A DNA stretch of 64,000 nucleotides from Chryseobacterium gleum (lineage in GTDB: Bacteria > Bacteroidota > Bacteroidia > Flavobacteriales_D > Crocinitomicaceae): positions 1-64,000 of the forward strand of contig CAMDFN010000002.1 of the NCBI GenBank assembly GCA_945897565.1, given 5' to 3'. Within the stretch, counting starts at the first letter, position 1, and each line of letters opens with the position of its first letter. The translations under genes and the position numbers were made by a program. Below the pieces are notes generated by a model. The model did no database searches, had not been told where the DNA came from, and saw only the letters and a list, made by a program, of their open reading frames with translations. This document shows positions 17,416 through 25,662 of the stretch, one piece after another.

Positions 17416-18804
17416 ATGCAAAAGGAAGCAGCAATCAGAGAGCCCCTCGTTTTAGGTCACAAAACCTATCATGATGTAACAGAAGATGTTTGTCGTCCGA
17501 TTGAGGACAAAGCACCTAAAATGTGGTATATCCTCTTCGGGATTGCCCTCGTTATTGGGCTTTACGGTGTAGGAAGTATCATGTACCTGCTCGGCACCGG
17601 AATCGGTGTTTGGGGTCTAAACAAAACTATTGGTTGGGCATGGGATATCACCAACTTTGTATGGTGGGTAGGTATTGGCCACGCCGGAACGCTCATCTCG
17701 GCCGTACTTCTCTTGTTCCGTCAAAAATGGCGTATGGCCATCAACCGATCTGCTGAAGCCATGACCATCTTTGCAGTATTCATGGCGGGTACTTTCCCTC
17801 TTATTCACATGGGTCGTTTGTGGGTTGGTTATTGGGTAATGCCTATTCCAAACCAGTTCGGTTCTTTGTGGGTCAACTTTAACTCCCCATTACTCTGGGA
17901 CGTTTTTGCGATCTCTACCTATCTTTCCGTTTCGCTTGTTTTTTGGTACATTGGTCTCATTCCCGATTTTGCCACCATCCGCGACCGCGCAAAGAAGCCA
18001 CTTGCCAAAAAGATGTATAGCATCCTTTCGTTTGGTTGGTCTGGCCGTGCCAAGCATTGGAATCGTTTTGAATTGGTTTCATTGGTTTTGGCTGGTTTAG
18101 CGACCCCGCTCGTATTCTCGGTTCACTCCATTGTATCTTTTGACTTTGCAACTTCGGTTATTCCAGGATGGCACACTACCATCTTTCCGCCATACTTTGT
18201 GGCAGGCGCGGTATTCTCTGGCTTTGCCATGGTACAAACCCTTTTGCTCATCATGCGCAAAGCAATGGGCCTAGAGGCCTATATCCACACCAAACACGTT
18301 GAGTACATGAATATCGTCATCATGGTAACTGGTTCAATTGTAGGTACGGCCTACATCACTGAACTTTTTATCTCCTGGTATTCAGGTGTAGAATATGAGT
18401 CTTACGCTTTCATCAACCGTGCAACTGGTCCGTATTGGTGGGCATATTGGTCCATGATGACTTGTAACGTAGTTTCTCCACAGCTCATGTGGTTCCGTCC
18501 ATTGCGCCGTAGTTTATTGTTCACTTTCTTTATTTCGATTGTCGTCAACATCGGTATGTGGTTTGAGCGTTACGTCATCATCGTTACCTCTATCCACCGC
18601 GATTACATTCCTGCAGCTTGGAGTATGCACTTCCCAAGCCACATCGATATTGCAGTATACATAGGCACTATTGGTTTATTCTTTGTATTCTTCCTCTTGT
18701 TTGCGCGCTACTTCCCAGTGCTCGCACTCAACGAAATCAAAACAATTTTGAAAGGTTCAGGTCAATCTTACAAAGAGTCTCCAGATTATCATAAACATCA
18801 TTAA
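17416..18804 (+). CDS. actC: Alternative complex III subunit C, NrfD/PsrC-like quinol-oxidising membrane protein
   Basis: A 462-residue integral membrane protein with about ten hydrophobic helices, the NrfD/polysulfide reductase C fold. In ACIII structures this subunit carries the quinol site and may take part in proton movement. A GIGHAGTLISAVLLLFRQ segment sits in an early helix, and the C-terminus is histidine-rich (HKHH). It follows actB by 24 bases and precedes actD by nine. ActF in the same operon is its more distant relative. Confidence 0.94.
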   Translation: MQKEAAIREPLVLGHKTYHDVTEDVCRPIEDKAPKMWYILFGIALVIGLYGVGSIMYLLGTGIGVWGLNKTIGWAWDITNFVWWVGIGHAGTLISAVLLLFRQKWRMAINRSAEAMTIFAVFMAGTFPLIHMGRLWVGYWVMPIPNQFGSLWVNFNSPLLWDVFAISTYLSVSLVFWYIGLIPDFATIRDRAKKPLAKKMYSILSFGWSGRAKHWNRFELVSLVLAGLATPLVFSVHSIVSFDFATSVIPGWHTTIFPPYFVAGAVFSGFAMVQTLLLIMRKAMGLEAYIHTKHVEYMNIVIMVTGSIVGTAYITELFISWYSGVEYESYAFINRATGPYWWAYWSMMTCNVVSPQLMWFRPLRRSLLFTFFISIVVNIGMWFERYVIIVTSIHRDYIPAAWSMHFPSHIDIAVYIGTIGLFFVFFLLFARYFPVLALNEIKTILKGSGQSYKESPDYHKHH

Positions 18805-18813
18805 GCAAAGGCT

Positions 18814-19350
18814 ATGTCAGATAAAGTTATATACGTAATGTATGATGACGATGAAGTACTGAAAAACAGTGCTAAGCAGCTCGTCGCAAATGGGATAAAA
18901 ATTTCAGAAGTTTTTTCTCCATTCCCGATCCACGGAATTGATCCAATTATCGGCATCAAAAATACACGCCTTGGTATCATGGCCTTCCTTTATGGCCTTA
19001 CAGGCCTCACACTTGCTACAGTCGGAATGCGCTATTTTATGATCGTAGATTGGCCAATGAATATCGGTGGCAAACCCAATTTTTCTTACCTAGATAATAT
19101 GTTGGCATTTGTTCCGATCACCTTTGAGTTTACCGTAATGTGTGCTGCCCACGGCATGGCCATTACTTATTTGCTTCGCAACAAAACATTGCCGGGTATG
19201 CCTGCTCAGAACCCTGATCCGCGCACAACCGACGATAAATTCGTTATGGAAATCCGCTTGAGCGAAAACCATAATGTAACAGAGGCAGAGCTCGACGGCA
19301 TGTTGCAAGAAATCGGCTACCTCGAATTGGATAAAAAAGAAATTAAATAA
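18814..19350 (+). CDS. actD: Alternative complex III subunit D (DUF3341)
   Basis: A 178-residue membrane protein. A soluble N-terminal region (about 1-50) contains the SPFPIHGID segment typical of DUF3341, followed by two membrane helices (about residues 55-80 and 93-118) and a short cytosolic tail. In ACIII structures this small subunit contacts ActC and ActF; no catalytic residues are expected. Position between actC and actE in the standard order supports the call. Confidence 0.92.
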   Translation: MSDKVIYVMYDDDEVLKNSAKQLVANGIKISEVFSPFPIHGIDPIIGIKNTRLGIMAFLYGLTGLTLATVGMRYFMIVDWPMNIGGKPNFSYLDNMLAFVPITFEFTVMCAAHGMAITYLLRNKTLPGMPAQNPDPRTTDDKFVMEIRLSENHNVTEAELDGMLQEIGYLELDKKEIK

Positions 19351-19362
19351 GTACAGGGCCAC

Positions 19363-20094
19363 ATGAAAAAATTCGTTTACACAGCATTTAGTGGAGCAGC
19401 CTTGACTATGTCACTGCTTTTAAACTCCTGCGTGTCTAATGCCGACAGCCCGGGTTTAGAATATGCCCCAGACATGTACCGCACTCCAGGTATTGAAACT
19501 TACGTAGATTATGGCGAAGTTCGCGGCAGAATCAACGACAATTTAAAAGGTCGCTTGTCTGCCATGACACCCCCGCGCAATACCATTCCTTTTTACGGCA
19601 CTGACTCTTCTGAAGTCAAATTAATGTTGCCTTATTTCCGCAAGCCAAATATTACCTTCCGCGAAACACACGGATTGTATGGCTGGGATTACACGAGCAC
19701 TGATGAATACACATTGGCTGTAGGTGACAAAAACCCTTTATTGCTCAACATTACCGATGCCGAGACGGTCATTTCGAAAGGAAAAGAGCTTTTCACTGCA
19801 ATGTGTCAGCACTGTCATGGTGAAAAAGGAGACGGAAACGGCCCTATGGTATTGAGTGGCGCTTATCAAGGCGTACCAAACTACGTTGGTTTGGCTGCAA
19901 CAGAAGGTCAAATGTTCTATTCGATTTATTACGGTAAAGGCATGATGGGTTCGCACGGTTCTATTTTGAACAAGAAAGAAATCTGGACCATCATTCACTA
20001 CATCCGTCGACTGCAAGATGCAAACTATGGCAAATTTGACGCCACCGGTGTAGCACTAGCCGCACCCGTTTCAGACACCACAAACGCGAATTAA
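19363..20094 (+). CDS. actE: Alternative complex III subunit E, monoheme cytochrome c lipoprotein
   Basis: A 243-residue periplasmic cytochrome. The N-terminus is a lipoprotein signal (LLLNSC lipobox near residue 23). A single CQHCH heme site occurs near residue 147, in a class I fold whose likely axial Met lies in the GMMGSHG segment. The subunit is taken to relay electrons from ActA/B toward the terminal acceptor, here probably the oxidase encoded downstream. It follows actD by 12 bases. Confidence 0.93.
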   Translation: MKKFVYTAFSGAALTMSLLLNSCVSNADSPGLEYAPDMYRTPGIETYVDYGEVRGRINDNLKGRLSAMTPPRNTIPFYGTDSSEVKLMLPYFRKPNITFRETHGLYGWDYTSTDEYTLAVGDKNPLLLNITDAETVISKGKELFTAMCQHCHGEKGDGNGPMVLSGAYQGVPNYVGLAATEGQMFYSIYYGKGMMGSHGSILNKKEIWTIIHYIRRLQDANYGKFDATGVALAAPVSDTTNAN

Positions 20095-20106
20095 TCAAGA
20101 CGAGCA

Positions 20107-21294
20107 ATGGAATTTCAAATCACCAAAAAAGCGAAAAACTTAGCATTTGGCCTGATGGGCTTAGGTGCGCTCCTTACCATCATCGGCGTGGCGCTCACGG
20201 CGTCTGACCACCATTTCTTAACCCGCTTGTTGGCTTCTGGCCTTATTAGCGGCTTTTTCTTCTTCTCCCTTGGTTTAGGTGCTCTTTTCTTCTTATCACT
20301 TAAATACGCTACAGAAACAGGATGGTATGCAGCTGTAAAGCGCGTAATTGAAGCTGTTGCTGGATTTTTGCCGATAGGAATGCTGATTTTAGGTTTTGTA
20401 TTATTGGTCATTACGCTTGCCGACGGCGCGCATATTTATTCTTGGATGGATCCAGAAGTTCAGGCGCATGACGAAATCGTTCGCCACAAAGCGGCCTATC
20501 TAAACAAGCCTTTCTTTTGGATCAGAACACTTGTTTACTTTACAACTTATTTTTTATTCTGGAGAGGCTTTAGAAACCGTTCATTAGAAGAAGACAAAGT
20601 AGGCGGCACTGAACTTCACTTCAAAAACTACAGGAGAGGTGCGCACTTTCTGATCTTCTTTGCAGTGTTTAGTTCTACTTCTGCTTGGGACTGGATCATG
20701 TCAATTGACGTGCATTGGTTCTCTACGCTTTTTGGTTGGTATACCTTCGCAGGTATGTGGTGCTCCACAATGGTTGTCTTGATCATGACAACTCTTTATC
20801 TTAAAAAATTAGGTCATTTACCAAATGTCAATGATTCACACATCCACGACTTAGGTAAGTGGGCCTTTGCGACCTCTTTCTTGTGGTCTTATATGTGGTT
20901 CTCACAGTTTATGCTTATCTGGTATGCCAATATCGGAGAAGAGGTGGTTTACTTCCAATTGCGTATCGCTGAGTTCAAATATCTTTACTTCGGTATGTTT
21001 ATCATCAATTTTGCGTTCCCAATGTTGATTTTGATGTCGCGAGATGCGAAACGCAATGTGGGTATACTCGTATCTGTAGGCCTGATCATGTTAATTGGCC
21101 ATTGGCTAGATGTATATATCATGATTTCAGCAGGTGCATTAGGTGCCAACGCAAAAATCGGTGCTCTAGAAATCGGAATGGCTTTATTGATGGCAGGGGT
21201 CTTTATTTTTGTTGTATTGCGCAACCTGACAAAAGCACCGCTTACGCCTGTCAATCACCCATTCTTGGATGAGAGTAACCACCACGAAATTTAA
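20107..21294 (+). CDS. actF: Alternative complex III subunit F, second NrfD-like membrane protein
   Basis: A 395-residue integral membrane protein with about ten helices, related to ActC. Long hydrophobic helices begin at residue about 12, and a HGDxD-type acidic/aromatic region (FSSTSAWDWIMSID) lies mid-protein. ActF and ActC together form the membrane heart of ACIII. The gene sits between actE and coxB in the usual order, 12 bases after actE. Confidence 0.92.
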   Translation: MEFQITKKAKNLAFGLMGLGALLTIIGVALTASDHHFLTRLLASGLISGFFFFSLGLGALFFLSLKYATETGWYAAVKRVIEAVAGFLPIGMLILGFVLLVITLADGAHIYSWMDPEVQAHDEIVRHKAAYLNKPFFWIRTLVYFTTYFLFWRGFRNRSLEEDKVGGTELHFKNYRRGAHFLIFFAVFSSTSAWDWIMSIDVHWFSTLFGWYTFAGMWCSTMVVLIMTTLYLKKLGHLPNVNDSHIHDLGKWAFATSFLWSYMWFSQFMLIWYANIGEEVVYFQLRIAEFKYLYFGMFIINFAFPMLILMSRDAKRNVGILVSVGLIMLIGHWLDVYIMISAGALGANAKIGALEIGMALLMAGVFIFVVLRNLTKAPLTPVNHPFLDESNHHEI

Positions 21295-21316
21295 TTTGAA
21301 GACAATATAAATAGTC

Positions 21317-22555
21317 ATGGAAAATAAATTAATTATCTTACTTGTTATAGTTTTAGGTGCAATTGCCGTTGCTCAACTCGTTCGGATTTATGAAATCTCA
21401 GGTAAGTTGCGTAAAAACGAAGAGCACGAGATTTCTAACCGCGACAACAACCTAAATGGCAAAATGATGTTTGGCTTTATGTTGGCATTATTTGCATTTT
21501 TCATCTACCTAATGGTCGTTTATGGTTGGACAGGCCGTGGCTCAGCTGCTTCAGATGAAGGCGTTGAAATGGACTGGCTTCTCAATCTTAATTTTATAAT
21601 TGTTATTGCCATTTTCTTTTTGACAAATTTCTTGTTGTTCTTCTTTTCTTGGCGTTACGTCCGAAAACCAGGAGTACCTGCCTTCTATTATTCGCACAAC
21701 AACAAACTCGAGATGATCTGGACAATTGTTCCGGCTGTGGTTTTGGCGGTCATCATCATTCTCGGATTGCAAACCTGGAGTCACCTCACAGGACCAACCT
21801 CTCCTGAAGCTGAAAAAATTGAGTTGTTCTCCAAGCAGTTTGATTGGACAGCGCGCTACGCTGGTACAGACAATACGCTTGGTTTGTACGATTACAAACT
21901 CACACAAGACAACAACGAGTTGGCGCTTTTGACCACCAACACTATTGATTCTTCTTTGCATAACATGCTCAATGGCGCTACTGGTATCCGTAGCCTTCAA
22001 AAATTATTGAATAACCGCGATACCGTTTTCAGTGACTCCACTTTAAATGTCTTGAGAACGGACTTATCTAGAAAAGAGCGTTTGTACCGTTTCATGTCTC
22101 AAATGAAGGAAAATCACAACCCAAAGTTAGATGCGAGCGCTTGGGACGACATCATTCAAAAAGACACACTTTATTTGTGTAAAGGGCAAGAGTACGAAAT
22201 TACTTTGCGCGCCAAAGACGTTATTCACTCTGCTTACTTCCCTCACTTCCGCGCTCAAATGAATGCTGTACCAGGAATGGCAACACGCATGAAATTTACG
22301 CCAAACAAAACAACCACAGAAATGCGCCTCGAGAAGAACGATGAAAAGTTCAATTATATCTTGATGTGTAACAAAATTTGTGGCGGTGCGCACTACAAAA
22401 TGAAAATGATTGTTGTGGTTCTAGACAAATCAGCCTACAAAAAATGGATGGACGGCAAGAAAAAAGCAACTTTCAAAGATCAATACTTCCCGGTTGCTGC
22501 TGCACCAACCGACACCACAGCTGTAGACACTACAGCAGTTGTTACAATGAATTAA
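21317..22555 (+). CDS. coxB: Cytochrome c oxidase subunit II
   Basis: A 412-residue subunit carrying the binuclear CuA centre that accepts electrons from cytochrome c. There are membrane helices at residues about 4-22, 52-70 and 92-112. The CuA ligands are visible: His in VIHSAYFPH, then CNKICGGAHYKM (two Cys, His and Met). Compared with subunit II proteins I know, the segment between the third membrane helix and the CuA domain is long (about residues 190-290). A Thr/Asp-rich tail ends the protein. It is co-transcribed with ACIII, implying a supercomplex or direct hand-over. Confidence 0.95.
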   Translation: MENKLIILLVIVLGAIAVAQLVRIYEISGKLRKNEEHEISNRDNNLNGKMMFGFMLALFAFFIYLMVVYGWTGRGSAASDEGVEMDWLLNLNFIIVIAIFFLTNFLLFFFSWRYVRKPGVPAFYYSHNNKLEMIWTIVPAVVLAVIIILGLQTWSHLTGPTSPEAEKIELFSKQFDWTARYAGTDNTLGLYDYKLTQDNNELALLTTNTIDSSLHNMLNGATGIRSLQKLLNNRDTVFSDSTLNVLRTDLSRKERLYRFMSQMKENHNPKLDASAWDDIIQKDTLYLCKGQEYEITLRAKDVIHSAYFPHFRAQMNAVPGMATRMKFTPNKTTTEMRLEKNDEKFNYILMCNKICGGAHYKMKMIVVVLDKSAYKKWMDGKKKATFKDQYFPVAAAPTDTTAVDTTAVVTMN

Positions 22556-22581
22556 TTACAGAAACGATAAAACGATAAATA

Positions 22582-24387
22582 ATGGCTTCACACGACGCAC
22601 ACGGACACGGACATCATGAGGATAACCACCACCATGAGGAGCATTTCATTTCTAAATACATTTTTTCGCAAGATCACAAAATGATCGGAAAGCAGTTCTT
22701 AATGACTGCTGTCTTTATGGGTCTTGTGGCAATGATGTTGTCTATTTTATTTAGAATTCAATTGGCTTGGCCTGGCGAAAGCTCTGACTTCTTGTCTTTC
22801 TTTTTAGGAGAGAAATGGGCACCTAATGGGGTGCTTAAAGAAGATATGTACCTTGGTTTGGTCACCATTCACGGTACCATCATGGTCTTCTTTTTATTGA
22901 CTGGTGGGCTTTCCGGCACCTTCTCAAACATCCTCATTCCATTGCAATTAGGAGCGCGAGACATGGCCTCCGGGTTCCTAAATATGCTTTCTTTTTGGGG
23001 TTTTGCTTTGTCTTCCGTCATTATGCTCATTTCCTTATTTGTAGAATCAGGACCAGCAATGGCAGGCTGGACAGTTTATCCACCGCTTTCTTCATTACCA
23101 CAAGCAGTTTCTGGTTCAGGTTTAGGAATGACCCTTTGGTTGATATCAATGACCATCTTTATTGCATCATCTTTGATTGGATCGCTTAACTACATCGTTA
23201 CGATCATCAACTTGCGTACACAAGGCATGACCATGACCCGCATGCCACTTACCATTTGGGCTTTCTTCGTGACCGCTATCTTGGGTGTACTTTCTTTCCC
23301 TGTATTGTTATCTGCAGCTTTACTTTTGACGATGGACCGCCTCATGGGTACCTCATTCTATCTTTCTGATATAATTGTAGGAGGTGAAATGCTTACCAAC
23401 CATGGTGGTTCTCCAATTCTTTATCAACACTTATTCTGGTTCTTGGGTCACCCTGAAGTATACATCGTTCTACTTCCGGCCCTTGGCTTGTCTTCAGAGA
23501 TCATCGCAACCAACTCACGCAAGCCTATTTTTGGCTACAAAGCCATGATTGGGTCTATACTTGCTATTGGTTTCTTGTCATTTATTGTTTGGGGTCACCA
23601 CATGTTTGTAACGGGCATGAATCCATTCTTAGGTAGTGTCTTCGTCTTTACCACATTATTGATTGCAATTCCTTCTGCTGTAAAGGTATTTAACTACCTC
23701 ACCACGCTTTGGAAAGGGTCGCTTGTGCTCACCCCAGCTATGTTGTTTGCCATCGGATTGGTTTCCACTTTCATTACTGGTGGTGTAACGGGCATTATCC
23801 TTGCTGACTCCGCTTTAGACATCATGTTGCACGACACCTATTTCGTGGTTGCCCACTTCCACATCGTAATGGGAATGTCTGCTGTATTCGGCATGTTTGC
23901 AGGTGTTTATCATTGGTTCCCTAAAATGTTTGGCCGCATGTTGAACACGCGTTTGGGCTATGCACACTTCTGGGTTACATTGGTCGGAGCCTATGGTGTT
24001 TTCTTCCCTATGCACTTTGTAGGGCTTGCTGGTGCGCCACGTCGTTATTACGATTACTCTTCATACAGCGAGTTTGACAACAATTCATTTGAATTAATGG
24101 TTGACCTCAACCAAATCATTACCGTGTTTGCCATTCTTGCTGCACTTGGTCAAGTAATTTTCTTGTTCAATTTCTTCTACAGCATTTTTAGAGGTCCGAA
24201 AGCGCCTCAAAATCCTTGGAATTCAACGACCTTGGAATGGACAACACCAGTTGAACACATTCATGGCAACTGGCCAGGTGATCTACCAACCGTACATCGT
24301 TGGCCTTATGACTACTCCAAACCAGGAGCGTCAAAAGATTTCATTATGCAAAACACACCTTTGGAAGAAGGTGAAGCGGAGCATTAA
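22582..24387 (+). CDS. coxA: Cytochrome c oxidase subunit I
   Basis: A 601-residue, twelve-helix catalytic subunit that reduces oxygen to water at a heme-CuB centre and pumps protons. A His-rich N-terminus (HDAHGHGHHEDNHHHEEH) precedes the first helix. The CuB and Tyr cross-link region WFLGHPEVYIVLLPALG, the WGHHMFVTGM segment and the HDTYFVVAHFHIVM heme-ligand helix are all present, typical of A-family heme-copper oxidases. Last gene of the operon; subunit III is not encoded here. A strong terminator follows. Confidence 0.97.
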   Translation: MASHDAHGHGHHEDNHHHEEHFISKYIFSQDHKMIGKQFLMTAVFMGLVAMMLSILFRIQLAWPGESSDFLSFFLGEKWAPNGVLKEDMYLGLVTIHGTIMVFFLLTGGLSGTFSNILIPLQLGARDMASGFLNMLSFWGFALSSVIMLISLFVESGPAMAGWTVYPPLSSLPQAVSGSGLGMTLWLISMTIFIASSLIGSLNYIVTIINLRTQGMTMTRMPLTIWAFFVTAILGVLSFPVLLSAALLLTMDRLMGTSFYLSDIIVGGEMLTNHGGSPILYQHLFWFLGHPEVYIVLLPALGLSSEIIATNSRKPIFGYKAMIGSILAIGFLSFIVWGHHMFVTGMNPFLGSVFVFTTLLIAIPSAVKVFNYLTTLWKGSLVLTPAMLFAIGLVSTFITGGVTGIILADSALDIMLHDTYFVVAHFHIVMGMSAVFGMFAGVYHWFPKMFGRMLNTRLGYAHFWVTLVGAYGVFFPMHFVGLAGAPRRYYDYSSYSEFDNNSFELMVDLNQIITVFAILAALGQVIFLFNFFYSIFRGPKAPQNPWNSTTLEWTTPVEHIHGNWPGDLPTVHRWPYDYSKPGASKDFIMQNTPLEEGEAEH

Positions 24388-24400
24388 CATTCAGCTCAGT

Positions 24401-24447
24401 ATCGCATAAAAAAAGGCCCGATCAATTCGGGCCTTTTTTTATGCGAT
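24401..24447. terminator. Bidirectional intrinsic terminator, perfect 21-bp stem
   Basis: The two arms, 24401-24421 and 24427-24447, are exact reverse complements over 21 bases around a five-base loop. The GC-rich upper stem (GGCCCGA) is flanked by A7 and T7, so a U run follows the hairpin on both strands. It separates the convergent coxA and DUF3109 genes. Confidence 0.93.
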
Positions 24448-24452
24448 GATTT

Positions 24453-25043
24453 TCACTGTTCTTTACTCCTGTACTCATCCAACTCGATGGCCACTTTCTC
24501 TAGTTCTTGATAGAAGTCATCGCCGAAGGCTCTTGTCAGTGGTTCTTTAAGGAATTTATAGACGGGTACTTTTAGTTTTTCTCCACAGGCACAGGCAGGC
24601 GCGCAGATATCCCATTTTTCATAATTGAGTGCCGTATAGTTTTCGAACTTTTTGGTTCGGATGGGGTAGAGGTGGCACGATATAGGTTTTGGAAAGTCTA
24701 TGATGCCTTCGCGCTGCGCTTTTTCAATGGCGCATTTGGCAATACCACTGTTGTCAAAGAATACAAAAGCACATTCCGCACCGTTGACTAATGTAGTTGC
24801 GGGCTCTAAGTCTTTGTCTAGGTACGTTATACCTTGTGCCTCTATGGCGGCGATACCCTCAGGCCTCATGAAAGGTTTGATTTGATCAAGATGCGCCTCA
24901 AGGATTTGAACTTCTTCGGGAGTTACTGGTGCTCCACCATCACCCTCGATACAACACGCGCCTTTGCAGGCTGTGAGGTCGCAAACGAATTGCTTTTCAA
25001 AGATTTGTGTGGATACGATTTTATCTTCAATCTCTACTAACAT
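24453..25043 (-). CDS. DUF3109 cysteine-rich protein
   Basis: A 196-residue soluble protein of the DUF3109 family, related to the YkgJ-type CxxxCxxCC proteins thought to bind zinc or an iron-sulfur cluster. Cysteines fall in a conserved pattern: C-x6-CKGACC near residues 21-31, a single Cys in KCAI, SCHLYPIR near residue 125, and a CAPACACG cluster near residue 150. It has no signal peptide. The stop lies just beyond the shared terminator. Function is not known. Its upstream region holds a -7-like box right at the start codon. Confidence 0.88.
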   Translation of the reverse strand: MLVEIEDKIVSTQIFEKQFVCDLTACKGACCIEGDGGAPVTPEEVQILEAHLDQIKPFMRPEGIAAIEAQGITYLDKDLEPATTLVNGAECAFVFFDNSGIAKCAIEKAQREGIIDFPKPISCHLYPIRTKKFENYTALNYEKWDICAPACACGEKLKVPVYKFLKEPLTRAFGDDFYQELEKVAIELDEYRSKEQ

Positions 25044-25047
25044 GTGC

Positions 25048-25055
25048 CAAAGATA
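25048..25055 (-). promoter_or_regulatory. Candidate -7 box of the DUF3109 gene, four bases from the start codon
   Basis: On the minus strand TATCTTTG fits TAnnTTTG exactly and ends four bases before the ATG at 25043. No clear TTG is seen at the -33 distance. If used, the mRNA would be leaderless or nearly so. Confidence 0.45.
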
Positions 25056-25064
25056 CGCGTTGAT

Positions 25065-25095
25065 TTTGTGGATTAATTTAAAATGTGTATATTTG
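25065..25095 (+). promoter_or_regulatory. Promoter of the rimP-nusA-infB operon
   Basis: TTTG at 25065-25068, a 19-base spacer and TATATTTG at 25088-25095, an exact match to the Bacteroidota -33/-7 consensus. It overlaps the upstream region of the divergent DUF3109 gene. Transcription should start near 25102, leaving a leader of about 79 bases. Confidence 0.75.
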
Positions 25096-25120
25096 CATCA
25101 CATTTGTAGGTGATAGGAAC

Positions 25121-25147
25121 GAGGGGACGCAAGTCCCCTCTTTTTTT
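25121..25147 (+). terminator. Hairpin with U run in the rimP leader, possible attenuator
   Basis: GAGGGGAC, a GCAA tetraloop and GTCCCCTC form a perfect eight-base-pair GC-rich stem, followed directly by T7. This has all the marks of an intrinsic terminator but sits between the rimP promoter and its ATG, 33 bases before the start codon. It could attenuate the operon or protect the leader. Confidence 0.7.
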
Positions 25148-25180
25148 CCATACGCACTTCAAGTATAAGAACCACAGCAT

Positions 25181-25657
25181 ATGTTAGATCAAAAGTTGAT
25201 ACAAGCACTCATAGACGAACGCATAGCAGAGCTAGACAATGGCCTGTATGTCGTAGATTTGCGCATATCGCCAACAAATGTCATTCACGTAGAACTAGAC
25301 AAACTTAAAGGCGGTGTAAGTGTCCATGATTGCATGTCTGTTTCGCGCAATATCGAACACAACCTCGATCGCGAGCAAACAGATTTTGAACTTCATGTTT
25401 CATCCGCTGGCCTTGACAAACCAGTTCGCCACATCAATCAGTTTGCAAAAAACGTAGGCCGAAGTTTTAAGGTAACGCCAGAAACCGGTGAGCAATTTGA
25501 GGCAGAGTTGATCAAAATGTCCGAAGAAAACCTCGTTTTCAAGCAGCGGCTTCAAAAGCGAGACGAAGCAAAAAAGAAAAAAGTTTGGGTAGAAGAATTT
25601 ATTGAGCTGCCCTACGATCAAATAAAAGAAGCAAAAATTGTAATTTCATTTAAATAA
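25181..25657 (+). CDS. rimP: Ribosome maturation factor RimP
   Basis: A 158-residue cytosolic factor for 30S subunit assembly. The N-terminal alpha/beta domain (residues about 1-75) includes the CMSVSRNIEHNLD segment, and the C-terminal Sm-like domain begins with a HVSSAGLDKPVR segment close to the family's conserved SPG-like turn. Length fits. First gene of the classic rimP-nusA-infB operon, five bases from nusA. Confidence 0.94.
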   Translation: MLDQKLIQALIDERIAELDNGLYVVDLRISPTNVIHVELDKLKGGVSVHDCMSVSRNIEHNLDREQTDFELHVSSAGLDKPVRHINQFAKNVGRSFKVTPETGEQFEAELIKMSEENLVFKQRLQKRDEAKKKKVWVEEFIELPYDQIKEAKIVISFK

Positions 25658-25662
25658 GCACC

